Below are positions 49,052-57,925 of a DNA stretch of 64,000 nt, piece by piece; the stretch's first letter is position 1, and the number at the start of each line of letters is the position of its first letter. The translations under genes were made by a program, and so were the position numbers. The notes under the pieces are model-generated. The model had not been told where the DNA came from. It searched no databases and saw nothing but the letters and a program-made list of their open reading frames with translations. Location of the stretch: the NCBI GenBank assembly GCA_963666865.1, contig OY763072.1:558001-622000 (forward strand), written 5' to 3'. The stretch is from Bin87 sp963666865 (GTDB lineage Bacteria; Chloroflexota; Dehalococcoidia; Lucifugimonadales; UBA3495).

Positions 49052-49582
49052 TTACAATTCCTTGCCGGGGGTAATCTCGCGGGATGCCAGGTCGTCGGTA
49101 CCCATCTCCCGCAGACAGCACAACCCAACGGCCAGCGCGTCCGCCGCATCGGATTCCGGCGTTTCACGCAAGCCCAGCAGGGACGCGGTTATCTGCTGCA
49201 CTTGCTCCTTGGTGGCGCCGCCGTAGTCCGCGACGGAGCGTTTGACCGTGGCGGGCGCATAGCGATGCACCGGCACCCCTTGGCTGGCCGCGCCAATCAG
49301 CACCACCGCCTGCGCCTGACCGATGGCCAGCGCCGACTTGGCGAAAGCCCGCTCACCCCGGCCCACGAATGGATCCTCGACCGCGATGGCGTCGGGTTGG
49401 AACACGTGGATCATGTTCAGGATGTGGGTGTGCAGCTGGTACAGACGGTTTTCAATAGGCATTGACGCCGGCAGGGCGACCACCCCGTAGTCGTCGGCTT
49501 CGGGTCCGCCAGAGGCGGATTCGGCGTCGAGGACGCCGTACCCCATTCGCAAGGTGCCGGGGTCGATGGCGAGGACGCGCAT
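49052..49582 (-). CDS. ruvC: Crossover junction endodeoxyribonuclease RuvC
   Basis: 176 residues. An RNase H-like resolvase that cuts Holliday junctions. The acidic residues are present: MRVLAIDPGTLRMGYGV (Asp7), AVEDPFVG (Glu) and a C-terminal ESDAADALAVGLC (two Asp). The ATG overlaps the yebC stop by one base (TGATG). Confidence 0.97.
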   Translation of the reverse strand: MRVLAIDPGTLRMGYGVLDAESASGGPEADDYGVVALPASMPIENRLYQLHTHILNMIHVFQPDAIAVEDPFVGRGERAFAKSALAIGQAQAVVLIGAASQGVPVHRYAPATVKRSVADYGGATKEQVQQITASLLGLRETPESDAADALAVGLCCLREMGTDDLASREITPGKEL

Positions 49583-50349
49583 CAGGCGGCCGACCCGTAG
49601 CGTTCCAGCACCTCGGCCGGGAAATCGGCGTTGGTATAGGCTTTCTGAACGTCGGCCAGTTCTTCCAGATTGTCCAGCAGGCGCAGGGTCTGCTCTGCTG
49701 CCCTATCCTCCAGCGGGATGACGGTTTTCGGAACCATCGACACGTCCGCCGAAGACGGTTGCGCTCCTTCGCTTTCCAGCGCGGATTTCACCGACAGCAG
49801 GTTCTCCGGCGCGGTATAGACTTCCAGGATGCCGTCCTCGAAGTTCACGTCGTCGGCTTCGGCGTCAATGGCGGTCATAATCAGTTCCTCCGCCACCGCT
49901 TCGTCCTCGATTTCCAGGACGATGACGCCCCTGCTGTCGAAGTTCCACGCCACGCAGCCGGCTTCGCCCAGGTTCCCACCGCCCTTGTTGAAGGCGGAAC
50001 GCACTTCCGACGCGGTGCGATTGCGGTTGGTCGTCAGGGCTTTGACCAGGATGGCTCCGCCGCTGGGCCCGTACCCCTCATAGGTGACCTCGGCCAGGTC
50101 CTCCATCCCCTCGCCGCCCTCGCCGGTGGCCCGGCGGATGGCGCGGGTGATACTGTCCTGGGGCATATTGTTGGATCTGGCCTGGTCAATGGCGATGCGC
50201 AGCCGGAAGTTCATGTCCGGGTCGCCACCGCCGCCTTCCTTGGCTGCCAGCGATATGTTGCGCGCCAGCTTGGTGAACAGGGCGCCTCGCTTGGCGTCGG
50301 CGGCGCCCTTGGCGCGCTTGATGGTTGACCACTTGGAATGACCCGACAT
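49582..50349 (-). CDS. yebC: YebC/PmpR family protein
   Basis: 255 residues from ATG 50349, with AAGGAGGTG seven bases before. It opens with the family hallmark SGHSKWSTIKRAKGAADAKR and continues with NNMPQDSITRAIRRATGEG, YEGYGPSGGAILVKALTTN and NRTASEVRSAFNKGGGNLG. Members are transcription regulators or ribosome-associated factors for difficult peptide bonds. The conserved order yebC-ruvC-ruvA places it at the head of the operon. Confidence 0.97.
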   Translation of the reverse strand: MSGHSKWSTIKRAKGAADAKRGALFTKLARNISLAAKEGGGGDPDMNFRLRIAIDQARSNNMPQDSITRAIRRATGEGGEGMEDLAEVTYEGYGPSGGAILVKALTTNRNRTASEVRSAFNKGGGNLGEAGCVAWNFDSRGVIVLEIEDEAVAEELIMTAIDAEADDVNFEDGILEVYTAPENLLSVKSALESEGAQPSSADVSMVPKTVIPLEDRAAEQTLRLLDNLEELADVQKAYTNADFPAEVLERYGSAA

Positions 50350-50500
50350 CTGACACCTCCTTGAACGTCCCAACTCGGTCAAATTGCCCGAGCTTGCGTT
50401 CAGGCGGATGCTCCATTGCATCCAGAGTTTCTTATAATGCGCGGTCGTTAGATTTTAGCATCGGCCCAACAGACGGGTCAAAACGCCCGGTTCACCGGAA

Positions 50501-51919
50501 ATGTCCACTCTGGAAAATTCAACCCGCCAGGCCGACGCCATGGGCAGCGCGCCCATGTGGCGTCTCCTGTTGCAGATGGCCTTCCCTCCCATGTTCGCCA
50601 TCATCGTGATGGCGCTGTACAGCATCGTTGACCGCGCTTTCGTCGGCAATGTGGTCGGAGTGCATGCGTTGAGCGGCCTGTCGGCGGCGTTCCCGGTGCA
50701 GATGGGCGCGGTGGCGCTGGGCCTGCTCACCGGCCTGGGCGGTATGTCAGTTATATCGCGCGCTTTGGGGGCCCGCGACACTCCCCAGGCATCCCGGGTC
50801 ATTGGCGCGACATTGGCCATTCTCGTACCGCTATACCTGATCGCCACTGTGGTTGGGTTGGCCCGCATTGACCAGTTGATAAGCATGATGGGCGCATCGG
50901 CGGACACGGCGGAATATTGCCGTCAGTACCTGGTGGTCATACTGCCGGGCAGCCTGTTGTCCATGCTGGCGGTCACCGCCAACAATCTGTTCATGGCCGA
51001 AGGGCGGCCCATCCCGGCAACGGTGGTGCTGGCCGGCAGCGCGATTGTCAACGTCCTGCTGGATGCCCTTTTCATCCTGGTTTTTGGCTGGGGTGTCACC
51101 GGCGCGGCAGTGGCCACGGTTATGGCGCAGGGTCTGGCGGTTCTGTACACCGCCTGGTTCTACTTGTCCGGACGCAGCGCGCTCCGGGTCAACGCCGACG
51201 CTCTGCTGCCCAGGCTTGGGTTGCTTTGGGAGGTGGTGACGCTGGGGCTGCCAATCTGCATCATCGAGATCGCCCGCTCCATTGTGGTGGTGGTTATCAA
51301 CAACATCCTCAGCCGGTATGAGGGGGGCGATGCTTATATCGCGCTGTTCGGAGTCGTCAACTCGGTGCTTGAGTTTGCCCTGGCGCCGTTCATCGGCGCG
51401 GCTCTGGCCTATCTCCCTCTGGCGGCCTACAACTACGGCGCGGGCAACTACGACCGCGTGCGCCAGGCCATCTGGCAAAGCTGCCTGGGGGCGACGGTAG
51501 GCGGGGTCATAATCGTTGCCGGGCTGATGCCTGTGGCGGGCCGCATCATCGGCCTTTTTGCCGAGGACGATGCCCTGCCCCCGGAGGCCGGCAACACCCT
51601 CCGCGTCGTATTGCTGGCCTTGCCCATAGTAGGCATCGAGTTCATCAGCTCCATCGCGTTCCAGGCGTTGGGCCGGGCCTGGCCTTCGGTGGCGCTGACC
51701 ATGGCGCAACGAGTGGTTCTGCTCCTGGCGTGGGTGTTTGCGCTGTCCCATGCATTTGGAGTATGGGGAGTTTGGTGGTCTTTCCCCGCGACCGACCTGG
51801 GCGCCATGCTGCTGGGCGTGGGAGCGCTGGCCCTGATCTGGCGCAAGGTGGACGGTTGGGGCGGGACCGAACGGGCTGGCCGCTCCATTGACTTTGACAT
51901 CGCCAATGGTCGGCAGTAG
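50501..51919 (+). CDS. MATE family efflux transporter
   Basis: 472 residues with twelve hydrophobic segments, a cation-coupled multidrug exporter by family. MAFPPMFAIIVMALYSIVDR and the FVGNVVGVHALSGLSAAFPV segment are typical of the first helices, and PGSLLSMLAVTANNLFMAEG with FILVFGWGVTGAAVATVMAQ of the next ones. The C-terminal bundle repeats the pattern (GAALAYLPLAAYNYGAGNYD). It is divergent from the yebC operon. Drug specificity cannot be predicted. Confidence 0.92.
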   Translation: MSTLENSTRQADAMGSAPMWRLLLQMAFPPMFAIIVMALYSIVDRAFVGNVVGVHALSGLSAAFPVQMGAVALGLLTGLGGMSVISRALGARDTPQASRVIGATLAILVPLYLIATVVGLARIDQLISMMGASADTAEYCRQYLVVILPGSLLSMLAVTANNLFMAEGRPIPATVVLAGSAIVNVLLDALFILVFGWGVTGAAVATVMAQGLAVLYTAWFYLSGRSALRVNADALLPRLGLLWEVVTLGLPICIIEIARSIVVVVINNILSRYEGGDAYIALFGVVNSVLEFALAPFIGAALAYLPLAAYNYGAGNYDRVRQAIWQSCLGATVGGVIIVAGLMPVAGRIIGLFAEDDALPPEAGNTLRVVLLALPIVGIEFISSIAFQALGRAWPSVALTMAQRVVLLLAWVFALSHAFGVWGVWWSFPATDLGAMLLGVGALALIWRKVDGWGGTERAGRSIDFDIANGRQ

Positions 51920-51975
51920 CATTGCACCCAGTTATTGAGACTGGCCCGTTTCGGGCTACATTGGAGGCCAGCGCC

Positions 51976-52434
51976 ATGGCAATGAACTCTTCCGGCGTTT
52001 CCCACATCGCCGTATGCGTCCGCGATTTGGATGAATCCCTAAAGTTTTACCGCGACATTCTGGGCATGACCGTAACCGTTGACCGGGTGCAGGACACTTC
52101 CACCGGCGGCCTGCCCCACGTGTACGCCCACAACCGCGCCACCCGTCGCCAGGCCGTTCTGTCCTACGGCCAAGGCGCCGTACCCACGTTGGTGATGACC
52201 AGCCATCCCGGCGACGACGCCGACGGCGGACCCATAAAGCTGGACCAGGTGGGCATCAGCCACATCTCCTTCACCGTTCCCGACGTGAAGGCGCTGGCCG
52301 ACGAGCTCATCGCCGCCGGCGTGGAGCTGGCCGGCCCCATGGACGGCTTCACCAACGCCAACGGCGAGGTCTCCAGCATCTTCGTCTATGACCCAGACGG
52401 CATCCTGGTGCAGTTCGACAGCGGCGGAGGCTGA
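51976..52434 (+). CDS. VOC family protein (glyoxalase fold), copy 1
   Basis: 152 residues from ATG 51976, with GGAGG 8 bases before; the frame is open further upstream. Two beta-alpha-beta-beta-beta units: VSHIAVCVRDLDESLKFYRD and VGISHISFTVPDVKALADEL. Candidate metal ligands are His in SHIAV, His in SHISF and Glu/Asp in the last strand (DPDGILVQFD). The first and second copies (52975) share most residues, with a small membrane protein gene between them. Substrate unknown; lyase, isomerase, epimerase and ring-cleaving functions are all known in the fold. Confidence 0.88.
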   Translation: MAMNSSGVSHIAVCVRDLDESLKFYRDILGMTVTVDRVQDTSTGGLPHVYAHNRATRRQAVLSYGQGAVPTLVMTSHPGDDADGGPIKLDQVGISHISFTVPDVKALADELIAAGVELAGPMDGFTNANGEVSSIFVYDPDGILVQFDSGGG

Positions 52435-52496
52435 CGGCCCGGCAGTTTCAGCATTCGCAAGCGCGCGATTCCCCCGGCGGTTGGCCCGAATGTACA

Positions 52497-52946
52497 ATGA
52501 ATGAGGACAACCGCCGCGCCGACCGTGAGACCATCTGGGGAATCAACCGTAAGGATCGCCGCTGGTTCCAACTGATGACCCTCCTGGGCGGAACCGGCGG
52601 CTCGGCCACTTTGGTATGGTTGACTTTGCGCTACCGTGCCGACAACGACACGCCGGACGCGGTGGCGTTCAGCATCCTGCTGGCGATTGGGGCCAGTTTT
52701 GTAGCCGCCGGATTTGTGGCCTGGTCGTTGTTGCAGGTGAAGGAGATAGCAATGCCAATCGGAGACTGGATTAGAGAGGCTAATGAGAGGCGCCGGCAGC
52801 GTATCCGCGCCGAGGGGGAGGCCGCAGGCTATCGTCGCGGCTACGCAGATGCCGCCCAGGGAAAGCCGCCGGAGGTGCCATTGGAGCAGACTGGACAACC
52901 CCCGTCACGCGAATCCGGTAGGCCCGACGCCGACCACGAAGGGTAG
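52497..52946 (+). CDS. Small membrane protein of unknown function
   Basis: 149 residues. Two hydrophobic helices (LMTLLGGTGGSATLVWLTL and AVAFSILLAIGASFVAAGFV) followed by a charged tail (WIREANERRRQRIRAEGEAA, YRRGYADAAQGK). It sits between two VOC paralogues. The tail recalls the helix in the small protein at 44181. No family recognised. Confidence 0.65.
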   Translation: MNEDNRRADRETIWGINRKDRRWFQLMTLLGGTGGSATLVWLTLRYRADNDTPDAVAFSILLAIGASFVAAGFVAWSLLQVKEIAMPIGDWIREANERRRQRIRAEGEAAGYRRGYADAAQGKPPEVPLEQTGQPPSRESGRPDADHEG

Positions 52947-52974
52947 AATCCATATCGGCAAAGGAGCAACGACC

Positions 52975-53430
52975 ATGCCAATGAACGCATCCGGCGTATC
53001 GCACATCGCCATCTGCGTGCGCGACCTCGACGTTTCTCTCCAGTTCTATTGCGACCAGCTGGGTATGTCCATCGTCAGCGACGTTATCCAGGACACCACC
53101 ACCGGCGGCCTGCCTCACGTGTACGCCCACAGCCGCGCCACTCGCCGGCAGGTGCGCCTGGCGTACGCCGACGGCGCCAAGCCTACCCTCACCATGACCT
53201 CCCATCCCGGCGAAAACCCGGACGGTACGCCCATCAAGCTGGACCAGGTAGGCATCAGCCACATCTCTTTCAGCGTTCCCGACCCCAAAGCCCTGGCGGA
53301 AAACCTGGCCGCCCAGGGCGTGGAACTGGCCGCGCCCATGGACGTGTGGACCAACGCCGAAGGCCGCGTCGGCAGCTTTTACGTGTACGACCCGGACGGC
53401 ATTCTGGTACAGTTCGACGCCGGCGGTTAG
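52975..53430 (+). CDS. VOC family protein (glyoxalase fold), copy 2
   Basis: 151 residues from ATG 52975, with AAGGAG 8 bases before. Close paralogue of the gene at 51976: SGVSHIAICVRDLDVSLQFY, TTGGLPHVYAHSRATRRQ, IKLDQVGISHISFSVPDPKA, VYDPDGILVQFD. The metal-ligand candidates match. Tandem duplication with a gene in between is the likely origin. Confidence 0.88.
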   Translation: MPMNASGVSHIAICVRDLDVSLQFYCDQLGMSIVSDVIQDTTTGGLPHVYAHSRATRRQVRLAYADGAKPTLTMTSHPGENPDGTPIKLDQVGISHISFSVPDPKALAENLAAQGVELAAPMDVWTNAEGRVGSFYVYDPDGILVQFDAGG

Positions 53431-53443
53431 CAGAGGCTTACGT

Positions 53444-53911
53444 ATGCCCGCAGTGCAAAAAATCACCCCGTTCCTGTGGCTCGACGGCGTCGCCCGTGAA
53501 GCCGCCGAGTTCTACGTGTCCGTCTTCGACAACTCCAGGATCGTATCCAGCGATACTTTCGGCGAAGGGCCGGCCGAGGGCAGTTCCACCGTGGCTTTTG
53601 AGCTGGACGGGGTGCAATTCGTCGCCTTCGATGGCATTCCCGCCATCGAGTTCACCGAAGCCATATCCTTCATGGTCTCATGCGATTCCCAGGACGAGAT
53701 CGACCAGCTATGGGATAATCTCACCGACGGCGGAACCGAGATTCAATGCGGATGGCTCAAGGATCGCTTCGGCGTCACCTGGCAGATCATACCAACCGAT
53801 CTCCCCGCTTGGCTGATGAGCGGCCCCAACGCCAACCGGGTCATCGAAGTGATGTTGCCCATGAAAAAGCTGGATCTGCAAAAGCTGTTGGAAGCGCACC
53901 AGGGAGGCTGA
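53444..53911 (+). CDS. VOC family protein, PhnB-like
   Basis: 155 residues, of the PhnB/3-demethylubiquinone-methyltransferase-like VOC subgroup: KITPFLWLDGVAREAAEFYV, VAFELDGVQFVAFDGIP, SFMVSCDSQDEIDQLWDNL, GGTEIQCGWLKDRFGVTWQI. It starts 13 bases after VOC copy 2. Not a close relative of the other two. Confidence 0.9.
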   Translation: MPAVQKITPFLWLDGVAREAAEFYVSVFDNSRIVSSDTFGEGPAEGSSTVAFELDGVQFVAFDGIPAIEFTEAISFMVSCDSQDEIDQLWDNLTDGGTEIQCGWLKDRFGVTWQIIPTDLPAWLMSGPNANRVIEVMLPMKKLDLQKLLEAHQGG

Positions 53912-53917
53912 TTGATC

Positions 53918-54457
53918 ATGTCCCACCACTATGACGAACACGACCACGACAAGCTGCTGCGATGGAGCAGCGATTTACGGGATACCGCCATCGACGCCGA
54001 CGGTTTCCCGGCCATGGCCCTGTTCCTGGTGAAACCACAGGCCACCGGGGCCCATGAGATCTTCCGACGCTACCGCGCCGAGTTCGAGCAGCGCGACGCC
54101 AGCTTCGCCCACCTGGTCATCTTCGGGATGCACGGTGTTTCCACCACCGTGAAAGGACTGCTGGAACAGACCGGCCTATCGGAAGACGACCTGCCGGTGA
54201 TGATGCTGGCGCCGGCCGCCGACCCGTCCGCCGTCGTCGCGGTACGCCTGCCCTCCGGCGAAAGCCTGGAGGGTGGCGACGATCCCAACGGCGACGGCAC
54301 CTGCGACTACCTGGCTCCCTGGCAGGACGCCCTGGACCGCATCCGCATCACCAAGGACGGCCGCATCCTGCGCCTGATGGGAGTGCAGGGCCGAAAGCTC
54401 AACGGGCCGGACTTGCGCGAAGTCGCCGCGGTGACGCTGGCCCCGGCCGCCCGGTGA
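53918..54457 (+). CDS. Unknown soluble protein
   Basis: 179 residues from ATG 53918, with AGGGAGG 10 bases upstream. It opens with a His/Asp-rich stretch (SHHYDEHDHDK) that could bind metal. The body is alpha/beta: GFPAMALFLVKPQATGAHEI, FAHLVIFGMHGVSTTVKGLL, LPVMMLAPAADPSAVVAVRL, GDGTCDYLAPWQDALDRIRI. No family is recognised. It follows the PhnB-like gene closely and may be co-transcribed with it. Confidence 0.65.
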   Translation: MSHHYDEHDHDKLLRWSSDLRDTAIDADGFPAMALFLVKPQATGAHEIFRRYRAEFEQRDASFAHLVIFGMHGVSTTVKGLLEQTGLSEDDLPVMMLAPAADPSAVVAVRLPSGESLEGGDDPNGDGTCDYLAPWQDALDRIRITKDGRILRLMGVQGRKLNGPDLREVAAVTLAPAAR

Positions 54458-54556
54458 TGACAACAAGCGCCCACTCGGCCCGGCGCTCGCCTCATCTGGT
54501 ATTATCTCTCCAGTTGCTGACAGGCTGCCCCGATTTAACTGCAAAGGAGAAAGACG

Positions 54557-55411
54557 ATGGCGGACCGGGCTCTCACCATCGATTGTCAAGTACACGCTTA
54601 CGAGCGGAACCGCCCCGAACGCCCGTGGGTGGGCTTCCTCACCGGGCCGGACGAGGTCACTGGCGACGACATGATTGCGGCGATGGCCGCCGTGGGTGTG
54701 GACGGAGCGGTTCTCATTTCGCCGTTCTCGCTTTACGGCTACGACGCCAGTTACGCCCTGGAGGTGTACGCCAGGCACCCCACCAAGTTCGGACTGGTCC
54801 GACCTTTCGATCCAAACTCTGAGACCATCGACGCGGACATGGCGGAGTGGACTGCGATGCCGGGTGTGGTCGGCGCGCGGATCATGCTCGCGAACCTGGA
54901 CTACGAGGCCGACCACCCGGGGCTGAACGGCATCCTGACCGCCGGTGGGCGCGCCGGCGTGCCCGTTAACGTCATGTCGGCCGGGAAGCTGCCCTTGCTG
55001 CGGGAACTGGCCCGACAAAATTCCGATACGCAGATCATCATCGACCACGTGGGGCTGGCGCAACCCTTCGACCCGCCGCCGCCGGCGGAACCCTTCGCTG
55101 ACTTACCCAACGTGCTGTCTCTGGCGGAACTGGACAACGTGGCAATCAAGATTTCCGGCGCCGGCACGTTGTCGCACCAGCCGTTCCCGTACCCTGACAT
55201 CAGGGAACCCTTGGGAAGAATATTTGACGCCTACGGCCTGGAGCGTTGCCTTTGGGGTACTGACTGGACGCGAGCGGTCAACTTGCTGAACTACGAACAA
55301 GGGGTGGAAGCATTCCGAGTTTCTGACTGGCTCTCCGATTCGGACCGGGCCACGCTGATGGGCGGGACCCTGGCGCGGATCTACAACTGGTCGCCGGAGG
55401 CGGACGCGTAG
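54557..55411 (+). CDS. Amidohydrolase-family (TIM-barrel) hydrolase
   Basis: 284 residues, with AAAGGAGAAAG before the ATG. Amidohydrolase_2-type fold: TIDCQVHAYERNRPERPW at the start, then VRPFDPNSETIDADM, GVVGARIMLANLDYEA, QIIIDHVGLAQPF, NVAIKISGAGTLSHQPFPYP and ERCLWGTDWTRA. The first metal-binding pair reads Q-x-H instead of H-x-H, as in some members of the family; the later His (IDHVG) and Asp (GTDW) are present. The substrate is unknown; lactonases and decarboxylases of aromatic acids are the nearest known functions. Confidence 0.87.
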   Translation: MADRALTIDCQVHAYERNRPERPWVGFLTGPDEVTGDDMIAAMAAVGVDGAVLISPFSLYGYDASYALEVYARHPTKFGLVRPFDPNSETIDADMAEWTAMPGVVGARIMLANLDYEADHPGLNGILTAGGRAGVPVNVMSAGKLPLLRELARQNSDTQIIIDHVGLAQPFDPPPPAEPFADLPNVLSLAELDNVAIKISGAGTLSHQPFPYPDIREPLGRIFDAYGLERCLWGTDWTRAVNLLNYEQGVEAFRVSDWLSDSDRATLMGGTLARIYNWSPEADA

Positions 55412-55554
55412 TCGCCGAGTGCCGATTGGGCGACCTTTGTGTTACGATGATGCGCCTTCAAAAATCATAAATCCAATTTTCTCGATACGTCGTACACAAA
55501 TAGCAATTGCTGCTGAGATCGGGGGCCTTGCGCTCCGTCAGCGGCCGCAGGTGG

Positions 55555-56619
55555 ATGGTGAACAGATTTTTCGCCCTCGGGGCAGCCTTTGGAAGGGTCG
55601 CTGCCAGTTGGTACTTCATTGCGCCGGTCGCCGTCGCTTTGGGGTTGGCCATTGGCGTGTTGGCGTTGTTTTACGCATATCCAGGGAAGCCCAAGATTGG
55701 CTATATCGATCTTCCCTTCATCGTGATCACCGATGATTCCGAGTTCATCATCAGCGAGTTCCTCAAATACGCCCGGGAAGACGACTCCATCAAGGCGGTG
55801 GTAATCAAGATGTCCAGCCCGGGCGGCGGGGCAGCGTCCAGCGAACGACTGTACTTTGCCACCCGGAAGCTCCGGGAGGAAAAGCCTGTGGTCATCGCTA
55901 TGGACGGCATGGTGGCCAGCGGCGGTTACATGATGGCCATGGGGGCAAACCACACCTATGCCCAGTCGGCGTCTCTGGTCGGGAACGTAGGGGTAGTCGC
56001 CCTGGCCGGGTCGCTGATCCCGCGTCCGTTGCCGGAGGTGATCGTAACCACCGGACCTTACAAGCTGGTGGGAGCATCCCGAAGGGACTGGATCGGGTTG
56101 GTTGACGAACTGAAGGACGGGTTCGCCCAAATGGTGATGCGAGAGCGGGGAGACCGCCTCAAGATTACCGAGGAAGAGTTGACGCAAGGGAGGCTCTACG
56201 CCGGCGTTGACGCGGTGCGGTTCGGGTTGGTGGACGAACTCGGCGGCCGCGCCGAAGCCATGGAGAAAGCGGCGGAACTGGCTGGCATATCCAACTATGG
56301 AATCGTGGACGTCAATGCGGAAGTGCTGCGGCAGTTCATACTCCGGTCGCGGCGGATATTTGCATCGGAATACGACGGCGTTTTTCACGACCCGGCTTAT
56401 GCCTCATGGCAACTGATGATGCAGGAAAGATCTGGCGCGGCAAACGTGTCGCCAGCCGAACCGGTCCAGGTCCAGGGCGACGCCGGGTTGCACGAGCAGA
56501 TGGGCAAGTTCATGCTCATCAATGGTCTCGAAGCGACACAAGAAGATCCGTTACCGGAATTCCCGCTGGAAATAGGAAACCCGAACATCTATTACCTGTA
56601 CGTGGGAAATGACTACTAA
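55555..56619 (+). CDS. S49 family serine protease (SppA-like)
   Basis: 354 residues from ATG 55555; an ATG 16 codons upstream is possible. One transmembrane segment at residues 22-42 (IAPVAVALGLAIGVLALFYA). The protease domain follows: KAVVIKMSSPGGGAASSERL, the catalytic Ser122 in MVASGGYMMAMGA and the catalytic Lys170 in GPYKLVGASRRDW. SppA-type enzymes degrade cleaved signal peptides and membrane-bound fragments. It heads a three-gene unit with overlapping ends (11 bases with the next gene). Confidence 0.9.
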   Translation: MVNRFFALGAAFGRVAASWYFIAPVAVALGLAIGVLALFYAYPGKPKIGYIDLPFIVITDDSEFIISEFLKYAREDDSIKAVVIKMSSPGGGAASSERLYFATRKLREEKPVVIAMDGMVASGGYMMAMGANHTYAQSASLVGNVGVVALAGSLIPRPLPEVIVTTGPYKLVGASRRDWIGLVDELKDGFAQMVMRERGDRLKITEEELTQGRLYAGVDAVRFGLVDELGGRAEAMEKAAELAGISNYGIVDVNAEVLRQFILRSRRIFASEYDGVFHDPAYASWQLMMQERSGAANVSPAEPVQVQGDAGLHEQMGKFMLINGLEATQEDPLPEFPLEIGNPNIYYLYVGNDY

Positions 56620-57925
56620 ATTGTTGGGGGCGTTGTTCCTCCTTGTGGCCTTTGCCGGTATTGCATTCGGCGCCGGCGCCTTGATTTTTTACCAGGGCGG
56701 ATACGAGCCGCCGCCGCCGGTCCAGGCCGAATTGCCGGAGATGAGCCCCCCCATGGTGCCGGGCAACACAGTGTGGGAATCCCCGGCGGACCGTCCCGGC
56801 TCCGGGCTGCTCCTGATCGACGCGCTGCACCGGAACGCGTTCACGCCGAACCACGTCTCGGCGTTGCGTTCCAAGGTGGCCGATCTGGGATTCGACGTTG
56901 AGTTCCTCGGCGGGTTCGGGAGCGTGAAAGAAGAGGACAGGCTCCCGCTGCTCGAAGAAAAACTGCGGGCAGCTGACAGTTTTGCGGTGATCCTTCCTCG
57001 CGTGGACTACACGGCGGCGGAGGCTGCCCTGGTGGAAAATTTCGTCAGGAAAGGCGGCAAATTGCTGCTCATTTCTGATCCCGGGCTGACCCCGGCCAAT
57101 AACACGTTGGCGGTGCGGTTCGGGGTGAACTTCCAACCCGATTATCTGTACAACCAGTTTGAAAACGACATCAACTTCCAGAACATTTTCGTGAAAGATT
57201 TCCAACCGGGCGAGATCACGGTCGGCGTGAACCAGGTGGCCCTTTATTCGGCCGGCTCCATCCGTTCCTCAGGCCCGGGACTGGCGTTTACTGACGAGAA
57301 CACCCGATCATCGTTGTTGCAGCACGACGGCGATCTTTCGCCAATGGCTTTCGGCGACACGCGCAACGTGCTGGCACTGGGAGACTTCACGTTCATGGTA
57401 CCGCCCCAAAACGCCGCGTTAGACAATGACCGTTTGCTGAGCAACATCGCGCGGTACCTCACGGAGAGCGATCGGGTTTTTGAGCTGGCAGACTTTCCCC
57501 ATTTCTTCCAAAGTGGCCCGGACAACACGGTGGACGTCCTGCCAGCGCGGTCCGAACTGCTGACCAGCGGCACGCAGGTGAAGAACGGGTTGACGAGCCT
57601 CGGTGTCACCGCAAACATCAGCGGTGTGGAGGACGTGAGCCGCAACACGGTATTCCTGGGGCTGCATGAGGACGCTCCCCTGGTGAGCCGATACCTGCAG
57701 GGCGCCGGGGTTAGCGTCGGCGAAGTGTTGACCGCGCGCTTTGTCCCGGACCTGGAGCTGAAGGATACCTCGTTAACCATATTGGTTCGGGAACAGGAAC
57801 GCTACGTTCTGATTATTCTGTCCGAAACCGCTGACGTCATGGAAAAAGCGGTAGAGCGGCTTTTGGAAGGCGACTTCAGAAACGATCTGGTGAGCGAGTT
57901 CGCGGGAGTGAACAATAGTCCATGA
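56609..57925 (+). CDS. Membrane-anchored DUF4350/GldG-like protein
   Basis: 438 residues. A transmembrane segment at residues 5-28 (LLGALFLLVAFAGIAFGAGA) is followed by an exported region with a class I glutamine-amidotransferase-like core: GSGLLLIDALHRNAFTPNHV, ADSFAVILPRVDYTAAEAAL, FVRKGGKLLLISDPGL and VLALGDFTFMVPPQNAALDN. The C-terminal third repeats strand-rich elements. This resembles the DUF4350 and GldG families found near ABC exporters, but no transporter genes are here. It overlaps the S49 protease upstream and the lipoprotein gene downstream. Confidence 0.7.
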   Translation: MTTKLLGALFLLVAFAGIAFGAGALIFYQGGYEPPPPVQAELPEMSPPMVPGNTVWESPADRPGSGLLLIDALHRNAFTPNHVSALRSKVADLGFDVEFLGGFGSVKEEDRLPLLEEKLRAADSFAVILPRVDYTAAEAALVENFVRKGGKLLLISDPGLTPANNTLAVRFGVNFQPDYLYNQFENDINFQNIFVKDFQPGEITVGVNQVALYSAGSIRSSGPGLAFTDENTRSSLLQHDGDLSPMAFGDTRNVLALGDFTFMVPPQNAALDNDRLLSNIARYLTESDRVFELADFPHFFQSGPDNTVDVLPARSELLTSGTQVKNGLTSLGVTANISGVEDVSRNTVFLGLHEDAPLVSRYLQGAGVSVGEVLTARFVPDLELKDTSLTILVREQERYVLIILSETADVMEKAVERLLEGDFRNDLVSEFAGVNNSP

